19,899 nucleotides of DNA from Alphaproteobacteria bacterium (GTDB lineage Bacteria; Pseudomonadota; Alphaproteobacteria; RF32; CAG-977), in contig JAFVEJ010000229.1 in the NCBI GenBank assembly GCA_017476085.1, forward strand, positions 1 through 19,899. Direction: 5' to 3'. A program made the translations under genes and the position numbers. The notes beneath the pieces are model-generated. The model was given only the letters and a program-made list of their open reading frames with translations, did not search any database and had not been told where the DNA came from. This document shows, one piece after another, positions 6,410-13,603 of the stretch; positions within the stretch are counted from its first letter, which is position 1; every line of letters begins with the position of its first letter.

Positions 6410-6877
6410 ATGGAAAAGGCGGTTTTATCGGATTTGACAGGGACGCAAGGCAGGAATGCTTCTGTTTTGGTGAAATTATATAATAAAGGAAAATTAGGAA
6501 CATTTCCTGTTGCGGAAAACAGATTAAGGGCGGGACTGTTGTTTATGAACGACTTTCGAAATTCTGTTTTTTCAGGGCGAATTACAAGAAATTATGACAG
6601 ATTGTTTGTAGCCGGAGGCCGGGGAAAATCCGAATTGTCCGATCTTCGCTGTGACGCGGCGGACAGATATCTGCAGGCATTGAAAGCTGTCGGGCCTTTT
6701 GATGTTTATGCGCTTCATTTTTTGAGAGACGAGCTTAATGTTCGTTCCTTTTTGGATAAATATCCCGTTTTGAATCGAGGATCCAAACGAACGTATCGGG
6801 CTGTTTATTCGGCAATAAATAAAATGCTGGACAGGTTATCGGATTTTTATGATCGGAATCGAAAAAACAAAACATAA
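6410..6877 (+). CDS. DUF6456-like protein (155 aa)
   Basis: Residues about 35-150 show the layout I recall for the alphaproteobacterial DUF6456 domain: a start with AENRLRAGLLFMNDFRNSVF, then SGRITRNYDRLFVAGGRG, a central AADRYLQALKAVGPFDVYAL and a final SAINKMLDRLSDFYDRN. The domain is usually C-terminal to an HTH in this class and is thought to be regulatory; no biochemical function is established. Here it lacks an obvious HTH, and the first 30 residues (LTGTQGRNASVLVKLYNKGK) may be the remnant or replacement of one. The start has AGAGGAAAG seven bases upstream. It is divergent from the XRE regulator, as a target gene of a phage-type switch would be. The family call is moderate. Confidence 0.6.
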   Translation: MEKAVLSDLTGTQGRNASVLVKLYNKGKLGTFPVAENRLRAGLLFMNDFRNSVFSGRITRNYDRLFVAGGRGKSELSDLRCDAADRYLQALKAVGPFDVYALHFLRDELNVRSFLDKYPVLNRGSKRTYRAVYSAINKMLDRLSDFYDRNRKNKT

Positions 6878-6878
6878 T

Positions 6879-6907
6879 TTGAGCCGATGTTTGTTTCGGT
6901 ATATAAG
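6879..6907 (+). promoter_or_regulatory. candidate sigma70 promoter for the 6943 gene
   Basis: TTGAGC (6879-6884), a 17-base spacer and TATAAG (6902-6907), just after the stop of the 6410 gene and about 30 bases upstream of the next start. Spacing is optimal and both hexamers are good, so the 6943 gene probably has its own transcript. Confidence 0.6.
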
Positions 6908-6942
6908 AATTATAAAAGGAAAAAAATACAACGGCGGTGAAA

Positions 6943-7440
6943 ATGAAAGACTTTTTGAAATTGATTTTTTTTGGCGTGACCAAATCTTCGAAGCTGAAAA
7001 TGTTTAATCCCGATACGGGGGAAAAGAAGGAAATGACAGCCGGTTTTAATTTGCAGATTTTGTTGCTGGGAAGTTTTTTCGGCCTGCCGTTGTTTTATAA
7101 GCGGCTGTGGACATGGGCCTGGGGGCTTTTTATTTTGTCAACGGTTCAGTTTTTTTTCATTTATCGGCACTTTCAATCGATTTTGTCGGCAACGACCGTG
7201 GCGGAGTACGAAGCTGCTATGCAGAAGGCTGCCGATCCCGTTGAAGACGCCATCGGTTATTTGCTGATCGCGATGGTTGTTTTATTGGCGGTCAAAGCGG
7301 ATCAATGGGCGGTTGAACGATTGCTGAAGAAGGGATGGCGCTTTGAAGACGTTTCCGATCCTTTTGTGAAAACGACGGTTCAGAAGTGGAAAATTTCCAA
7401 GCATTTTTTAAAGCCGCCGTCAGAAAAAGAAATTTTTTAA
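6943..7440 (+). CDS. small integral membrane protein, DUF2628-like (165 aa)
   Basis: About three membrane segments are visible. The first, LQILLLGSFFGLPLFY, is followed by the phrase YKRLWTWAWGLF typical of DUF2628 proteins (FFGPLWYLYRRMW in the usual form). The second ends STVQFFFIY, and the third is IGYLLIAMVVLLAV near residue 105. The N-terminal cytosolic stretch includes KLKMFNPDTGEKKEM, and the C-terminus is basic. Function of the family is unknown. A GTG six bases upstream (6937) is in frame; the ATG is preferred because the only good SD is too far from the GTG, but the ATG's own SD is weak. Its stop overlaps the stop of the convergent transglycosylase gene within TTAA. Confidence 0.7.
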   Translation: MKDFLKLIFFGVTKSSKLKMFNPDTGEKKEMTAGFNLQILLLGSFFGLPLFYKRLWTWAWGLFILSTVQFFFIYRHFQSILSATTVAEYEAAMQKAADPVEDAIGYLLIAMVVLLAVKADQWAVERLLKKGWRFEDVSDPFVKTTVQKWKISKHFLKPPSEKEIF

Positions 7441-9389
7441 AGTTCTTTTTGAACCCAACCGGTTAATTCCGTTTCGGGATAATTGAGATACCGCCTGTAA
7501 ATATGCAGGTTTTCCAAGACACGCTGGACATAATTGCGGGTTTCGCCGAAGGGAATGCGTTCGATCCAATCGATCGGATCGACGTCTTCCTGCGGGTTTC
7601 CTATGGATTTCAGCCATTTATTGACATTGCTCGGGCCGGCATTATAGGCCGCTATCGCCAGAATATAAGAACCGTTGAAGCGTTTCAGCAAATCCGCAAA
7701 ATAAGTGCTGCCTAATTCAACATTGAAATCAGGGTTGGTATTAAGCTTTTGAACGGAAAAATCTTTGCGCTTTCTTTTGGCAATTTGTTTGGCCGTTGCC
7801 GGCATAATCTGCATCAGACCGCGCGCGCCGGCCGAAGAAACGGCATAAGAGGAAAAACTGCTTTCCTGTCGGATAATGGACAGGATTAAAGCCGCTTCGG
7901 TTCGTTCGTCATGCTTTAAATCCCGTACGGGATATCCCAAAGAAGCGATATCTATGCCGTTTCGCCGTGCGCGTCTGGCGATTGTTACGGCTAAGTCTTC
8001 CCGCTTTAAATCGTTCGTGACCGCATAAGCCAAAGCGGTTACTTCTTCGGCGCAGGAAGCGTTCAGATATAAGCGGGTGGCAAATAAATCGGCCGCTTCG
8101 TGCAATCCGGCTTCTTCCAACATTTGCATAGCGATGAACAGTTCTGTTTTTTTCAGCCGTTCAAGCAGTTGAGGATCAGGTTTTTTTTCTTCGGGCAAGG
8201 GCGGTATTTGTTTTTGCCGGTTTAATTTTTCCGCGGCCAGCTGACCGTAAATAGTGGTTTGTTTTTCAGCCGCTTTTTCATAATAAACGGCGGCGCGCAC
8301 GGAATCATTCATTTCTTCATAAGCGCGTCCTAACCAGTATTCGCCGCGCGCCACGCTGAGGGGAGAAGAAACGTTTTGCAGCATTTTTTCAAAATGCTCC
8401 GTCGCTTTTTTCCTTTTTTTCAAATTTCTCAAAGCAATCCAACCGGCCGTCCATTCCGCGTCCGCAAAATCGGAACCGGATGTTAAATAATGGTTTTTGG
8501 CAAGAGCATAAGCGGTTTGATAATCGGAATCGGTTAAAAACTGGCGGATTAAGACGGATTTTTCCGTCCACCAACGCGAAGTGTTTTGTTTTTCCTGCGG
8601 AATTTTTTCCAAAAGTTTGGCAGCCGAAGAATATTTTTTATTAATCCGCAGCCAACGGAGCTGGTCAAACAGCAAGTTGCTGTCTTTTTGTTGTTCGGAG
8701 GATAATTCTTTTAAGCTTTTTTTGGCGTCCGAAGCATTGGAGATCAATCCTGCCCGTGCCTGCGCCAGGCGTCGGCTATCATCGGAAATAAAAGAAAAAA
8801 ATTTACGCGCCTGAGACGGTTTGCGTTCGTTAAGCAGTTTTTTTATCCGGTTTTGAAAATCGCGTTCGTCCAGCAAAAAAGATAATTTTTCTTTTATAAG
8901 AGCGGTTTCTTCTTCATTCAAATCACCCTGATTCCACAAAGAATGGAGCATAGGAACGGCTTTTTCCCATTCTTTTTTTTCCATCAGCAAATCGGCATAG
9001 GTTAAAACGGCTTGGGGAGAAATAGGCTGATATTGTTTGAACCAATTGATTATTTCTTTTTTTGTGCCTTTGGTCAGCAAAGATCGTTCCGCATTTCTGC
9101 GAATCAAATAAACACGCGGCCAATCCGGATTTTTTTTCATAAAATGTTCCGCTTGATGAAAATCATTTTCTTGTTTGCTGTCGGTCAGACGGAACCATTC
9201 CACCAGCTTGATCAATGTGGAGTTGGCTGTTTTCTTTGCTGCTGCGGCAGCGGCGGCATAATCTTGAACGGCAGAAGCTTTAATGGCTTGAACGGCGGAT
9301 TGGTTCGATAAAGCGCCGGCGGCAAAACGCGGCGGAGTCAGGAAAAAGCCGACAGACAGACAGTAAAACAGCAAAACACGACGTTTCAC
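7437..9389 (-). CDS. slt: soluble lytic murein transglycosylase (Slt70-like)
   Basis: Periplasmic enzyme that cleaves the MurNAc-GlcNAc bond in peptidoglycan with 1,6-anhydro product formation. About 650 residues. After a hydrophobic signal segment (LLFYCLSVGFFL then RFAAGA) comes a long helical TPR/superhelical region rich in W-x-W and A-L repeats, as in the Slt70 doughnut. The C-terminal catalytic domain has IIRQESSF with the catalytic Glu at about residue 509, SSAGARGLMQIMPATA, AIAAYNAGPSNVNKW and ERIPFGETRNYVQRV, the complete set of family 1 motifs. The frame is open to a TTG at 9407, but the GTG at 9389 has GAAAGGA at proper spacing and gives MKRRVLLFYC, a normal signal peptide start. 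It is divergent from dapA; the slt / dapA-smpB order is familiar in alphaproteobacteria. Confidence 0.93.
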   Translation of the reverse strand: MKRRVLLFYCLSVGFFLTPPRFAAGALSNQSAVQAIKASAVQDYAAAAAAAKKTANSTLIKLVEWFRLTDSKQENDFHQAEHFMKKNPDWPRVYLIRRNAERSLLTKGTKKEIINWFKQYQPISPQAVLTYADLLMEKKEWEKAVPMLHSLWNQGDLNEEETALIKEKLSFLLDERDFQNRIKKLLNERKPSQARKFFSFISDDSRRLAQARAGLISNASDAKKSLKELSSEQQKDSNLLFDQLRWLRINKKYSSAAKLLEKIPQEKQNTSRWWTEKSVLIRQFLTDSDYQTAYALAKNHYLTSGSDFADAEWTAGWIALRNLKKRKKATEHFEKMLQNVSSPLSVARGEYWLGRAYEEMNDSVRAAVYYEKAAEKQTTIYGQLAAEKLNRQKQIPPLPEEKKPDPQLLERLKKTELFIAMQMLEEAGLHEAADLFATRLYLNASCAEEVTALAYAVTNDLKREDLAVTIARRARRNGIDIASLGYPVRDLKHDERTEAALILSIIRQESSFSSYAVSSAGARGLMQIMPATAKQIAKRKRKDFSVQKLNTNPDFNVELGSTYFADLLKRFNGSYILAIAAYNAGPSNVNKWLKSIGNPQEDVDPIDWIERIPFGETRNYVQRVLENLHIYRRYLNYPETELTGWVQKEL

Positions 9390-9428
9390 TTCTTTTTCCT
9401 TTCGCAAAAGAGGATACCGCTTTTATTT

Positions 9429-9458
9429 TTGAAGGATTTCTTTTAAGATACGGTTAAT
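9429..9458 (+). promoter_or_regulatory. candidate dapA promoter overlapping a CtrA-like box
   Basis: TTGAAG (9429-9434), an 18-base spacer and GTTAAT (9453-9458) form a fair promoter ahead of dapA. TTAA-GATACGG-TTAA at 9443-9457 matches the TTAA-N7-TTAA core bound by the alphaproteobacterial cell-cycle regulator CtrA and overlaps the -10. The site lies in the 95-base divergent region between slt and dapA. No ctrA gene is in the window, so this is inference from the motif. Confidence 0.45.
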
Positions 9459-9484
9459 TTAAAACGTTGTTTTCAGGAGGCTTG

Positions 9485-10363
9485 ATGTTCACGGGACTTT
9501 ATACCGCTTTAATCACACCGTTTAATCGCGGGCAAATAGATGCGGAAGCTTTTTGCCGGCTGATCGAATTTCAAATTGTTTCGGGCGTAAACGGTTTGGT
9601 CGTGTGCGGCACAACGGGGGAAAGCGCCGTTATGACAGCGCAGGAGTATGAACAGGTCATTGCTCTGTGCGTCAAAACGGTTGCCGGTCGAATACCCGTT
9701 ATAGCCGGTACGGGCGGAAACAATACGCAGCGGGTAATCGAAAACACGCGTTTGGCAAAAACGTTGGGCGCCGATGCGGCTTTGATTGTGACGCCGTATT
9801 ATAACAAGCCGACTCAGCAGGGATTGTTTGAACATTATCAAGCCGTTCATGAGGCTTGCGATTTGCCGATTATTCTTTATAACGTTCCGGGACGGACCGG
9901 AGTCAGCTTGAATATTGACACGATCGCGCGTCTGGCTCAGTTGCCCCGAATCATCGGGATTAAAGATGCGACGCCGGATTTGATGCGGCCTTTGAAAATC
10001 AGGGCGGCCGTTGAAAAAGAAGATTTTTCCGTTTTATCCGGCGAAGATGCGACAATCGTTGCTTTTTTGGCGCATGGAGGGCATGGATGCATTTCCGTGA
10101 CGGCCAATATTGCGCCGGCTTTGTGCGCGCGGCTGCATCGTGCCTGGGCTGCGAAAGATTGGCCGGAAATCGAGCGGCTGCGCGATTTGTTGTGGCCGCT
10201 GCATGAAGCGATGTTTGTCGAAACGAATCCATGTCCGGTTAAGTATGCTGCTTCTTTGGTCGGATACGGGGACGGTTCCGTTCGTTTGCCTCTTTGCGAA
10301 ATATCGGATATGTCTAAAGAAAAGGTGAAAGCCGCTTTATGCGCGGCCGGCATCGCGGGGTAA
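9485..10363 (+). CDS. dapA: 4-hydroxy-tetrahydrodipicolinate synthase
   Basis: Class I aldolase that condenses pyruvate with aspartate semialdehyde, the committed step to meso-diaminopimelate and lysine. The protein has 292 residues, the normal length. Visible are CGTTGES at residues 41-47 (Thr43/Thr44), PYYNKP with Tyr106, YNVPGRTG at 132-139 with Tyr132 and the carboxylate-binding Arg137, and the Schiff-base Lys160 in IIGIKDAT. All are at E. coli positions minus one. The frame extends six codons upstream, but the ATG at 9485 has AGGAGG four bases before it and matches the family start MFTGLYTALITPF. smpB follows after three bases, so the two are co-translated. Divergent slt uses the product's end material, peptidoglycan. 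Confidence 0.97.
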   Translation: MFTGLYTALITPFNRGQIDAEAFCRLIEFQIVSGVNGLVVCGTTGESAVMTAQEYEQVIALCVKTVAGRIPVIAGTGGNNTQRVIENTRLAKTLGADAALIVTPYYNKPTQQGLFEHYQAVHEACDLPIILYNVPGRTGVSLNIDTIARLAQLPRIIGIKDATPDLMRPLKIRAAVEKEDFSVLSGEDATIVAFLAHGGHGCISVTANIAPALCARLHRAWAAKDWPEIERLRDLLWPLHEAMFVETNPCPVKYAASLVGYGDGSVRLPLCEISDMSKEKVKAALCAAGIAG

Positions 10364-10366
10364 AAA

Positions 10367-10843
10367 ATGGCCGCAAAAAAATCAACGATGATCAGTTCGG
10401 GAACGGTCGCGAAAAACAGAAAAGCGCATTTTAACTATGCGATTGAGGAAACAGTTGAGGCCGGTTTGATTTTAACCGGCGCGGAAGTGAAATCGCTGCG
10501 TTTGGGCCGGGCCAGCATTAACGAATCATATGCGTCGGCTGAAAAAGGCGAGCTGTTTTTGATCAATGCGAACATTTTGGAATACGGTTCGATCGGCTAT
10601 GTGAAGCATTCGGCAACGCGCCCGCGCAAGCTTTTGGTGCATAAAAAGGAACTGAAGCGTTTGATTGGCGCCGTGGCCCGCAAGGGATATACATTAATCC
10701 CTTTGGAGCTGTATTTTAACGCGCGCGGAATAGCCAAGGTAAAAATAGGACTCGGAGTCGGCAAAAACACCGTCGATCGGCGCGAGGATATTAAAAAACG
10801 GGATTGGGATCGTGAGAAACGCCGCCTGCTGAAAGGCGGATAA
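10367..10843 (+). CDS. smpB: SsrA-binding protein SmpB
   Basis: RNA-binding partner of tmRNA in trans-translation rescue of stalled ribosomes. The protein has 158 residues. The OB-fold core is complete: VAKNRKAHFNYAIEETVEAG, ILTGAEVKSLRLGRASINES, and PRKLLVHKKEL followed by GYTLIPLELYF and KVKIGLGVGKN. The C-terminal tail is DRREDIKKRDWDREKRRLLK, the helix that enters the mRNA channel. The gene begins three bases after the dapA stop, as is common in alphaproteobacteria. The tmRNA gene (ssrA) is not in the window. A short AAAGC-loop-GCTTT hairpin at 10863-10879 with a T run could be a weak terminator after it. Confidence 0.97.
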   Translation: MAAKKSTMISSGTVAKNRKAHFNYAIEETVEAGLILTGAEVKSLRLGRASINESYASAEKGELFLINANILEYGSIGYVKHSATRPRKLLVHKKELKRLIGAVARKGYTLIPLELYFNARGIAKVKIGLGVGKNTVDRREDIKKRDWDREKRRLLKGG

Positions 10844-10917
10844 CGGAATTTTTTTGCAATTTAAAGCCTTTTGTGCTTTTCTTAACACAACAGACAGGCT
10901 GCCGGAGGATAAAACGT

Positions 10918-11865
10918 ATGCAGAACCTACAGGAAAAAATTAAAGAAATGCTCCTGTTGTCGGATAACGACATTGAACCGCTGCTTAAAGGGGATTTTAA
11001 AACGTTGCTGTCCCAGAACAAAGAGGCCGCCATACGCACAGGCATCGCTTTTGCCGGCGTATTGATCGCCGTTCTGCTGTTTTTATCGTTGTTTTCCTTT
11101 TTCGGAGCCTTCGGCAAAATTGTGCTGGTCGGCTTGTTTTTCGGGACGGTCGGTTTGATCGCGTTCCTGCACAGAAACGATTTGTTGGAAAAAACAAAAT
11201 ATCCGATTTGTTCTTATTTTTTAGTTTGTATTTTCGGATTGATGATGTTGTCGATGTTTTCTTCCGTTTCGACACAAGGCTCTTTCTTTTCGAAATTGCT
11301 GATGCTTTTAATTTTGGGCAGCATCGGCGCGGGAGTTTATGTCGTTCGTCCGAAAGCGACGGAAGCCGGCGCTTCTTTGATGCAGTTGATTGTCGTTGCT
11401 TTGGCTGCCGGAACGTTGTTGCTGTCTTTGCAGGTTTCCGCCATTCAATTCAGTGTTGATCAGGAGCTTTCTATGGCTCAGCGCCGTTCGGAAATGCGTC
11501 GGCAGAGGGATGCCGAACAGATGAGCAGGAATCAGGCTTCTATGAAAATATGCGCTTCGGAAGAAGAATGCCGGAAAATGAATACGAAAAAGAACTCGTA
11601 TTATTCCGAATATGAGGATGCGGCTCAGGAAATTTGCGAAAGCGCGGTCGCCAAGGAAATGCCGGGGCGTTTTGAATGGACCGTTTCCGCTAAGGACTAT
11701 AAGTTTAATAAATACGAAGTCGATGTTTTGAAAGATGAAATTACTCTGTTCGGTGATCGCGCGCAGTTGATCAGCAACAGCGGTGCCAAACAGAAAGTCG
11801 CGTATGCCTGCCGTTACAATACCAAGAAAAAGACGGCGGCCGCTTCCGTTCAGAAGTCGAAATAA
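10918..11865 (+). CDS. uncharacterised membrane protein with C-terminal Cys-containing domain (315 aa)
   Basis: The start is set by GGAGGA eight bases before the ATG; the frame itself is open from 10873. After about 40 soluble residues come five hydrophobic segments: AGVLIAVLLFLSLFSFF, GKIVLVGLFFGTVGLIAFL, SYFLVCIFGLMMLSMF, LLMLLILGSIGAGVYVV and LMQLIVVALAAGTLLLSLQV. A charged, Met/Arg/Gln-rich linker follows (RRSEMRRQRDAEQMSRNQA), then a globular domain of roughly 100 residues. That domain has four cysteines, in CASEEEC, EICES and AYACRY, which could form disulfides if the domain is periplasmic. The basic tail ends with SVQKSK. I recognise no family. It follows smpB by 74 bases. Confidence 0.75.
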   Translation: MQNLQEKIKEMLLLSDNDIEPLLKGDFKTLLSQNKEAAIRTGIAFAGVLIAVLLFLSLFSFFGAFGKIVLVGLFFGTVGLIAFLHRNDLLEKTKYPICSYFLVCIFGLMMLSMFSSVSTQGSFFSKLLMLLILGSIGAGVYVVRPKATEAGASLMQLIVVALAAGTLLLSLQVSAIQFSVDQELSMAQRRSEMRRQRDAEQMSRNQASMKICASEEECRKMNTKKNSYYSEYEDAAQEICESAVAKEMPGRFEWTVSAKDYKFNKYEVDVLKDEITLFGDRAQLISNSGAKQKVAYACRYNTKKKTAAASVQKSK

Positions 11866-11877
11866 AACGATTTTTTC

Positions 11878-11906
11878 TTGATATGACAGAGAGATATGCT
11901 AGTATA
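11878..11906 (+). promoter_or_regulatory. candidate sigma70 promoter for the 11951 gene
   Basis: TTGATA (11878-11883), a 17-base spacer and AGTATA (11901-11906) lie 13 bases after the preceding stop. The predicted start of transcription near 11913 would leave a leader of about 40 bases with GGAGAG before the ATG at 11951. This also argues against the in-frame TTG at 11909 as the start. Confidence 0.55.
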
Positions 11907-11950
11907 ACTTGGCATTGTCGGTGACGGCAGGGCAAAACGGAGAGATTGAG

Positions 11951-12301
11951 ATGACCAATACAGCTGTGGAAACAGAAGCTTATTATGATATATTAGCCAA
12001 TGCGGACGGTGAGCTTCTGTTCTGTTTAAAGGCTCGGGAAGGCAGTCCGGATCGTCCGCAAATCTTGTTTAACGGCAAAGATCATGCCTTGTTTTATCGA
12101 ACGGCGGATCAAATGATTGTTCTGGATTATATTCATCCGGAAGTTTGTCCTCTGCTTAAAGAAGTTTCTTCCGTTTTGGTCGCGGAATTTTCGGATGCCA
12201 CGGAAGAAAATCCGACAAAGGGAATTGTGCGCGAATACACGGCTTCTGTTCGTCATGTATCCAAGCTGCCTTTGGTGACGGATATTAAAGAAGTCAATTA
12301 G
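11951..12301 (+). CDS. uncharacterised protein, paralogue of the 3944 gene (116 aa)
   Basis: Diverged sister of the 3944 product. Residues 18-59 (ADGELLFCLKAREG, RPQILFNG, DQMIVLD) align gap-free with residues 16-57 of that protein, and GIVREYTASV matches its EIVRQYEVDV. Neither has a signal peptide or membrane segment, and both end in a variable tail. Both are single genes on the plus strand followed by a convergent gene. I know no named family for them. ATG 11951 is chosen because GGAGAG lies seven bases before it. The two may be a small sensing or adaptor fold (PilZ- or roadblock-like beta sheet are guesses that I cannot support). Stop codon is TAG. Confidence 0.78.
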   Translation: MTNTAVETEAYYDILANADGELLFCLKAREGSPDRPQILFNGKDHALFYRTADQMIVLDYIHPEVCPLLKEVSSVLVAEFSDATEENPTKGIVREYTASVRHVSKLPLVTDIKEVN

Positions 12302-12323
12302 CCTTATAAAAAGGATAATTTTT

Positions 12324-13220
12324 TTACTCGCGGTCTGCCAACGGATCGGGATAACGGTAAATATCGTTTTCGAAATTCTTTAACAAAAGAAAATCGCCGT
12401 CCCGTCCGACGCAGCGTTGGTCGTTGATAACGATTTTTCCGCCGCCGCCCGGAATGTCTATGGCATACGTCGGCACCGCATATCCCGACGTATGACCGCG
12501 CAGAGCGTTGATCAATTCGATTCCTTTGGATACGGGAACGCGAAAATGCATGGATCCGGCAATCGGATCGCATTGAAACAGGTAATAAGGACGAACGCGC
12601 GCTTTTAATAGATTGTGCATCAGTTTTTTCAGCGTTTCGGCATCGTCGTTGACGCCCTTTAATAAAACGGTTTGCGATCCCGCCGGAATACCCGCGTCGG
12701 CGATCCGTTCGCATGCGCGAACCGTTTCCGGCGTCATTTCATCGGGATGCGTAAAATGCAGACTGAAAAAAACAGGATGATAACGACGGATGATTTTCAT
12801 CAGCTGTGGTGTGATGCGCATCGGCAAAACGGCGGGAACTTTCGATCCGATCCGAATCATTTCAACATGCTTGATTGCGCGCAGAGAACTTAACAGATAT
12901 TCCAGATTTTCATCGTCGAGAGTCAGCGGATCTCCGCCGGAAACAAGAACGTCCCGAACTTCTTTATGTTTTCGGATATAATCAAAAGCCGCATCCCAAC
13001 GCTTTTTCAATCCGTCGCCGTTGTTTTGCGTGGCATGTCTTCCGACTAATCGTGATCGTGTGCAGTATCGGCAATAAGCGGAACAGTAATCGGTCGTCAG
13101 GAATAAGACTCTGTCCGGATAACGGTGAACCAATCCCGGAGCCACCATACATGGCTCTTCGCCTAAAGGATCGTCCGTTTCTCCGACGGAAAGCGTTGTT
13201 TCTTTGATTGACGGCTGCAT
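12324..13220 (-). CDS. C-terminal fragment of the aminomutase with intact radical SAM and PLP motifs (298 aa)
   Basis: Open frame from the first ATG after the amber codon. It holds the 4Fe-4S cluster cysteines (Cys46, Cys50, Cys53 in this numbering), SGGDPLTLDDE, and the PLP lysine at about residue 262. No ribosome binding site precedes this ATG, so expression would rely on reinitiation 12 bases after the stop or on stop readthrough. Confidence 0.8.
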   Translation of the reverse strand: MQPSIKETTLSVGETDDPLGEEPCMVAPGLVHRYPDRVLFLTTDYCSAYCRYCTRSRLVGRHATQNNGDGLKKRWDAAFDYIRKHKEVRDVLVSGGDPLTLDDENLEYLLSSLRAIKHVEMIRIGSKVPAVLPMRITPQLMKIIRRYHPVFFSLHFTHPDEMTPETVRACERIADAGIPAGSQTVLLKGVNDDAETLKKLMHNLLKARVRPYYLFQCDPIAGSMHFRVPVSKGIELINALRGHTSGYAVPTYAIDIPGGGGKIVINDQRCVGRDGDFLLLKNFENDIYRYPDPLADRE

Positions 13221-13229
13221 CGTTTTGCG

Positions 13230-13451
13230 CTAAGGCGAATCTTGCAGCAAAGAAGCGTAGTAGGGAGTGATCGCCGTCGGGAATGAGTTTTCCTGAGATA
13301 AAGCGGTTCGTTCTGCCCGCGTCAATTTGATCAGACGGGATATCCGGTCAACGGTTGTCAGACGGTTTGCCAGCTGCCAACGCCAATCGCGCCATTGAAC
13401 GGCGGAAACGTCGGGAAAAAAAGTTTTGCGGAATAAATCGGCTTGTGTCAT
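13230..13451 (-). CDS. N-terminal fragment of the aminomutase (73 aa, ends at TAG)
   Basis: Translatable first part of the interrupted gene: AAGGAAT ribosome binding site, ATG, and 73 residues ending LLQDSP before TAG. The WRDWRWQLANR motif is the signature N-terminal segment of KamA-type proteins. Alone it contains no cofactor site and should be inactive. Confidence 0.65.
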   Translation of the reverse strand: MTQADLFRKTFFPDVSAVQWRDWRWQLANRLTTVDRISRLIKLTRAERTALSQENSFPTAITPYYASLLQDSP

Positions 13452-13564
13452 TGCTATTCCTTATCAAAGATATATATCTGAATACCTCAAACTGACATAA
13501 ATTGAAAAATATTTTGCATAAAAACGCGGAAAAGTTCAGAAAAAAAACGAAATGCCCTAAAAAT

Positions 13565-13582
13565 ATATGACCTTTGTCATAT
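13565..13582. promoter_or_regulatory. 18-bp palindrome upstream of the prepilin promoter
   Basis: ATATGAC-CTTT-GTCATAT has perfect 7-base arms around a 4-base centre. It is centred about 65 bases before the predicted transcription start of the prepilin gene, a typical activator position. The arm-N4-arm shape recalls CRP/FNR-superfamily sites, but the half-site is not one I can assign. Confidence 0.45.
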
Positions 13583-13603
13583 TCTTTATGCGGTTTTACA
13601 GGA

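Larger units (their letters stand above)
12324..13451 (-). pseudogene. KamA/EpmB-type lysine 2,3-aminomutase gene interrupted by one in-frame amber codon
   Basis: Read through, the locus encodes about 374 residues in one frame with a single TAG at 13230-13232 and no frameshift. Before the stop is the family N-terminus (WRDWRWQLANRLTT, then FPTAITPYYASLL). After it, RKT continues into VGETDDPLG, PGLVHRYPDRVLF and the radical SAM motif DYCSAYCRYCTR, then DVLVSGGDPL, and the PLP lysine in DIPGGGGK. The family normally has an 'xDPLRKQ'-like phrase where this gene has DSP-stop-RKT, so TAG most likely replaces Leu (TTG to TAG). Other genes here (nusB, 11951, DUF6898) end in TAG, so the codon is a normal stop. 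It is either a fresh pseudogene, a suppressed stop, or a base error. The enzyme would convert (S)-alpha-lysine to beta-lysine, in EpmB for EF-P modification; no efp or epmA gene is nearby. Confidence 0.8.

Noticed and set aside
9390..9407. TTG at 9407 as the start of the lytic transglycosylase
   Set aside because: It lacks an SD and would add six charged residues before the signal peptide; the GTG at 9389 has a good SD.
9937..10353. 138-codon minus-strand open frame inside dapA
   Set aside because: Shadow of dapA; no ribosome binding site and no family-like pattern.
12304..12714. 136-codon frame in another phase of the aminomutase gene
   Set aside because: It lies within the region whose other frame carries all the radical SAM family motifs; Arg/Ser-rich shadow translation.
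13230..13232. Genome-wide reassignment of TAG or TAA as the cause of the interrupted genes
   Set aside because: Intact genes here end in TAG (nusB, DUF6898-like, 11951) and TAA (glyA, dapA, ugd), with the next gene starting immediately, so both codons act as stops.
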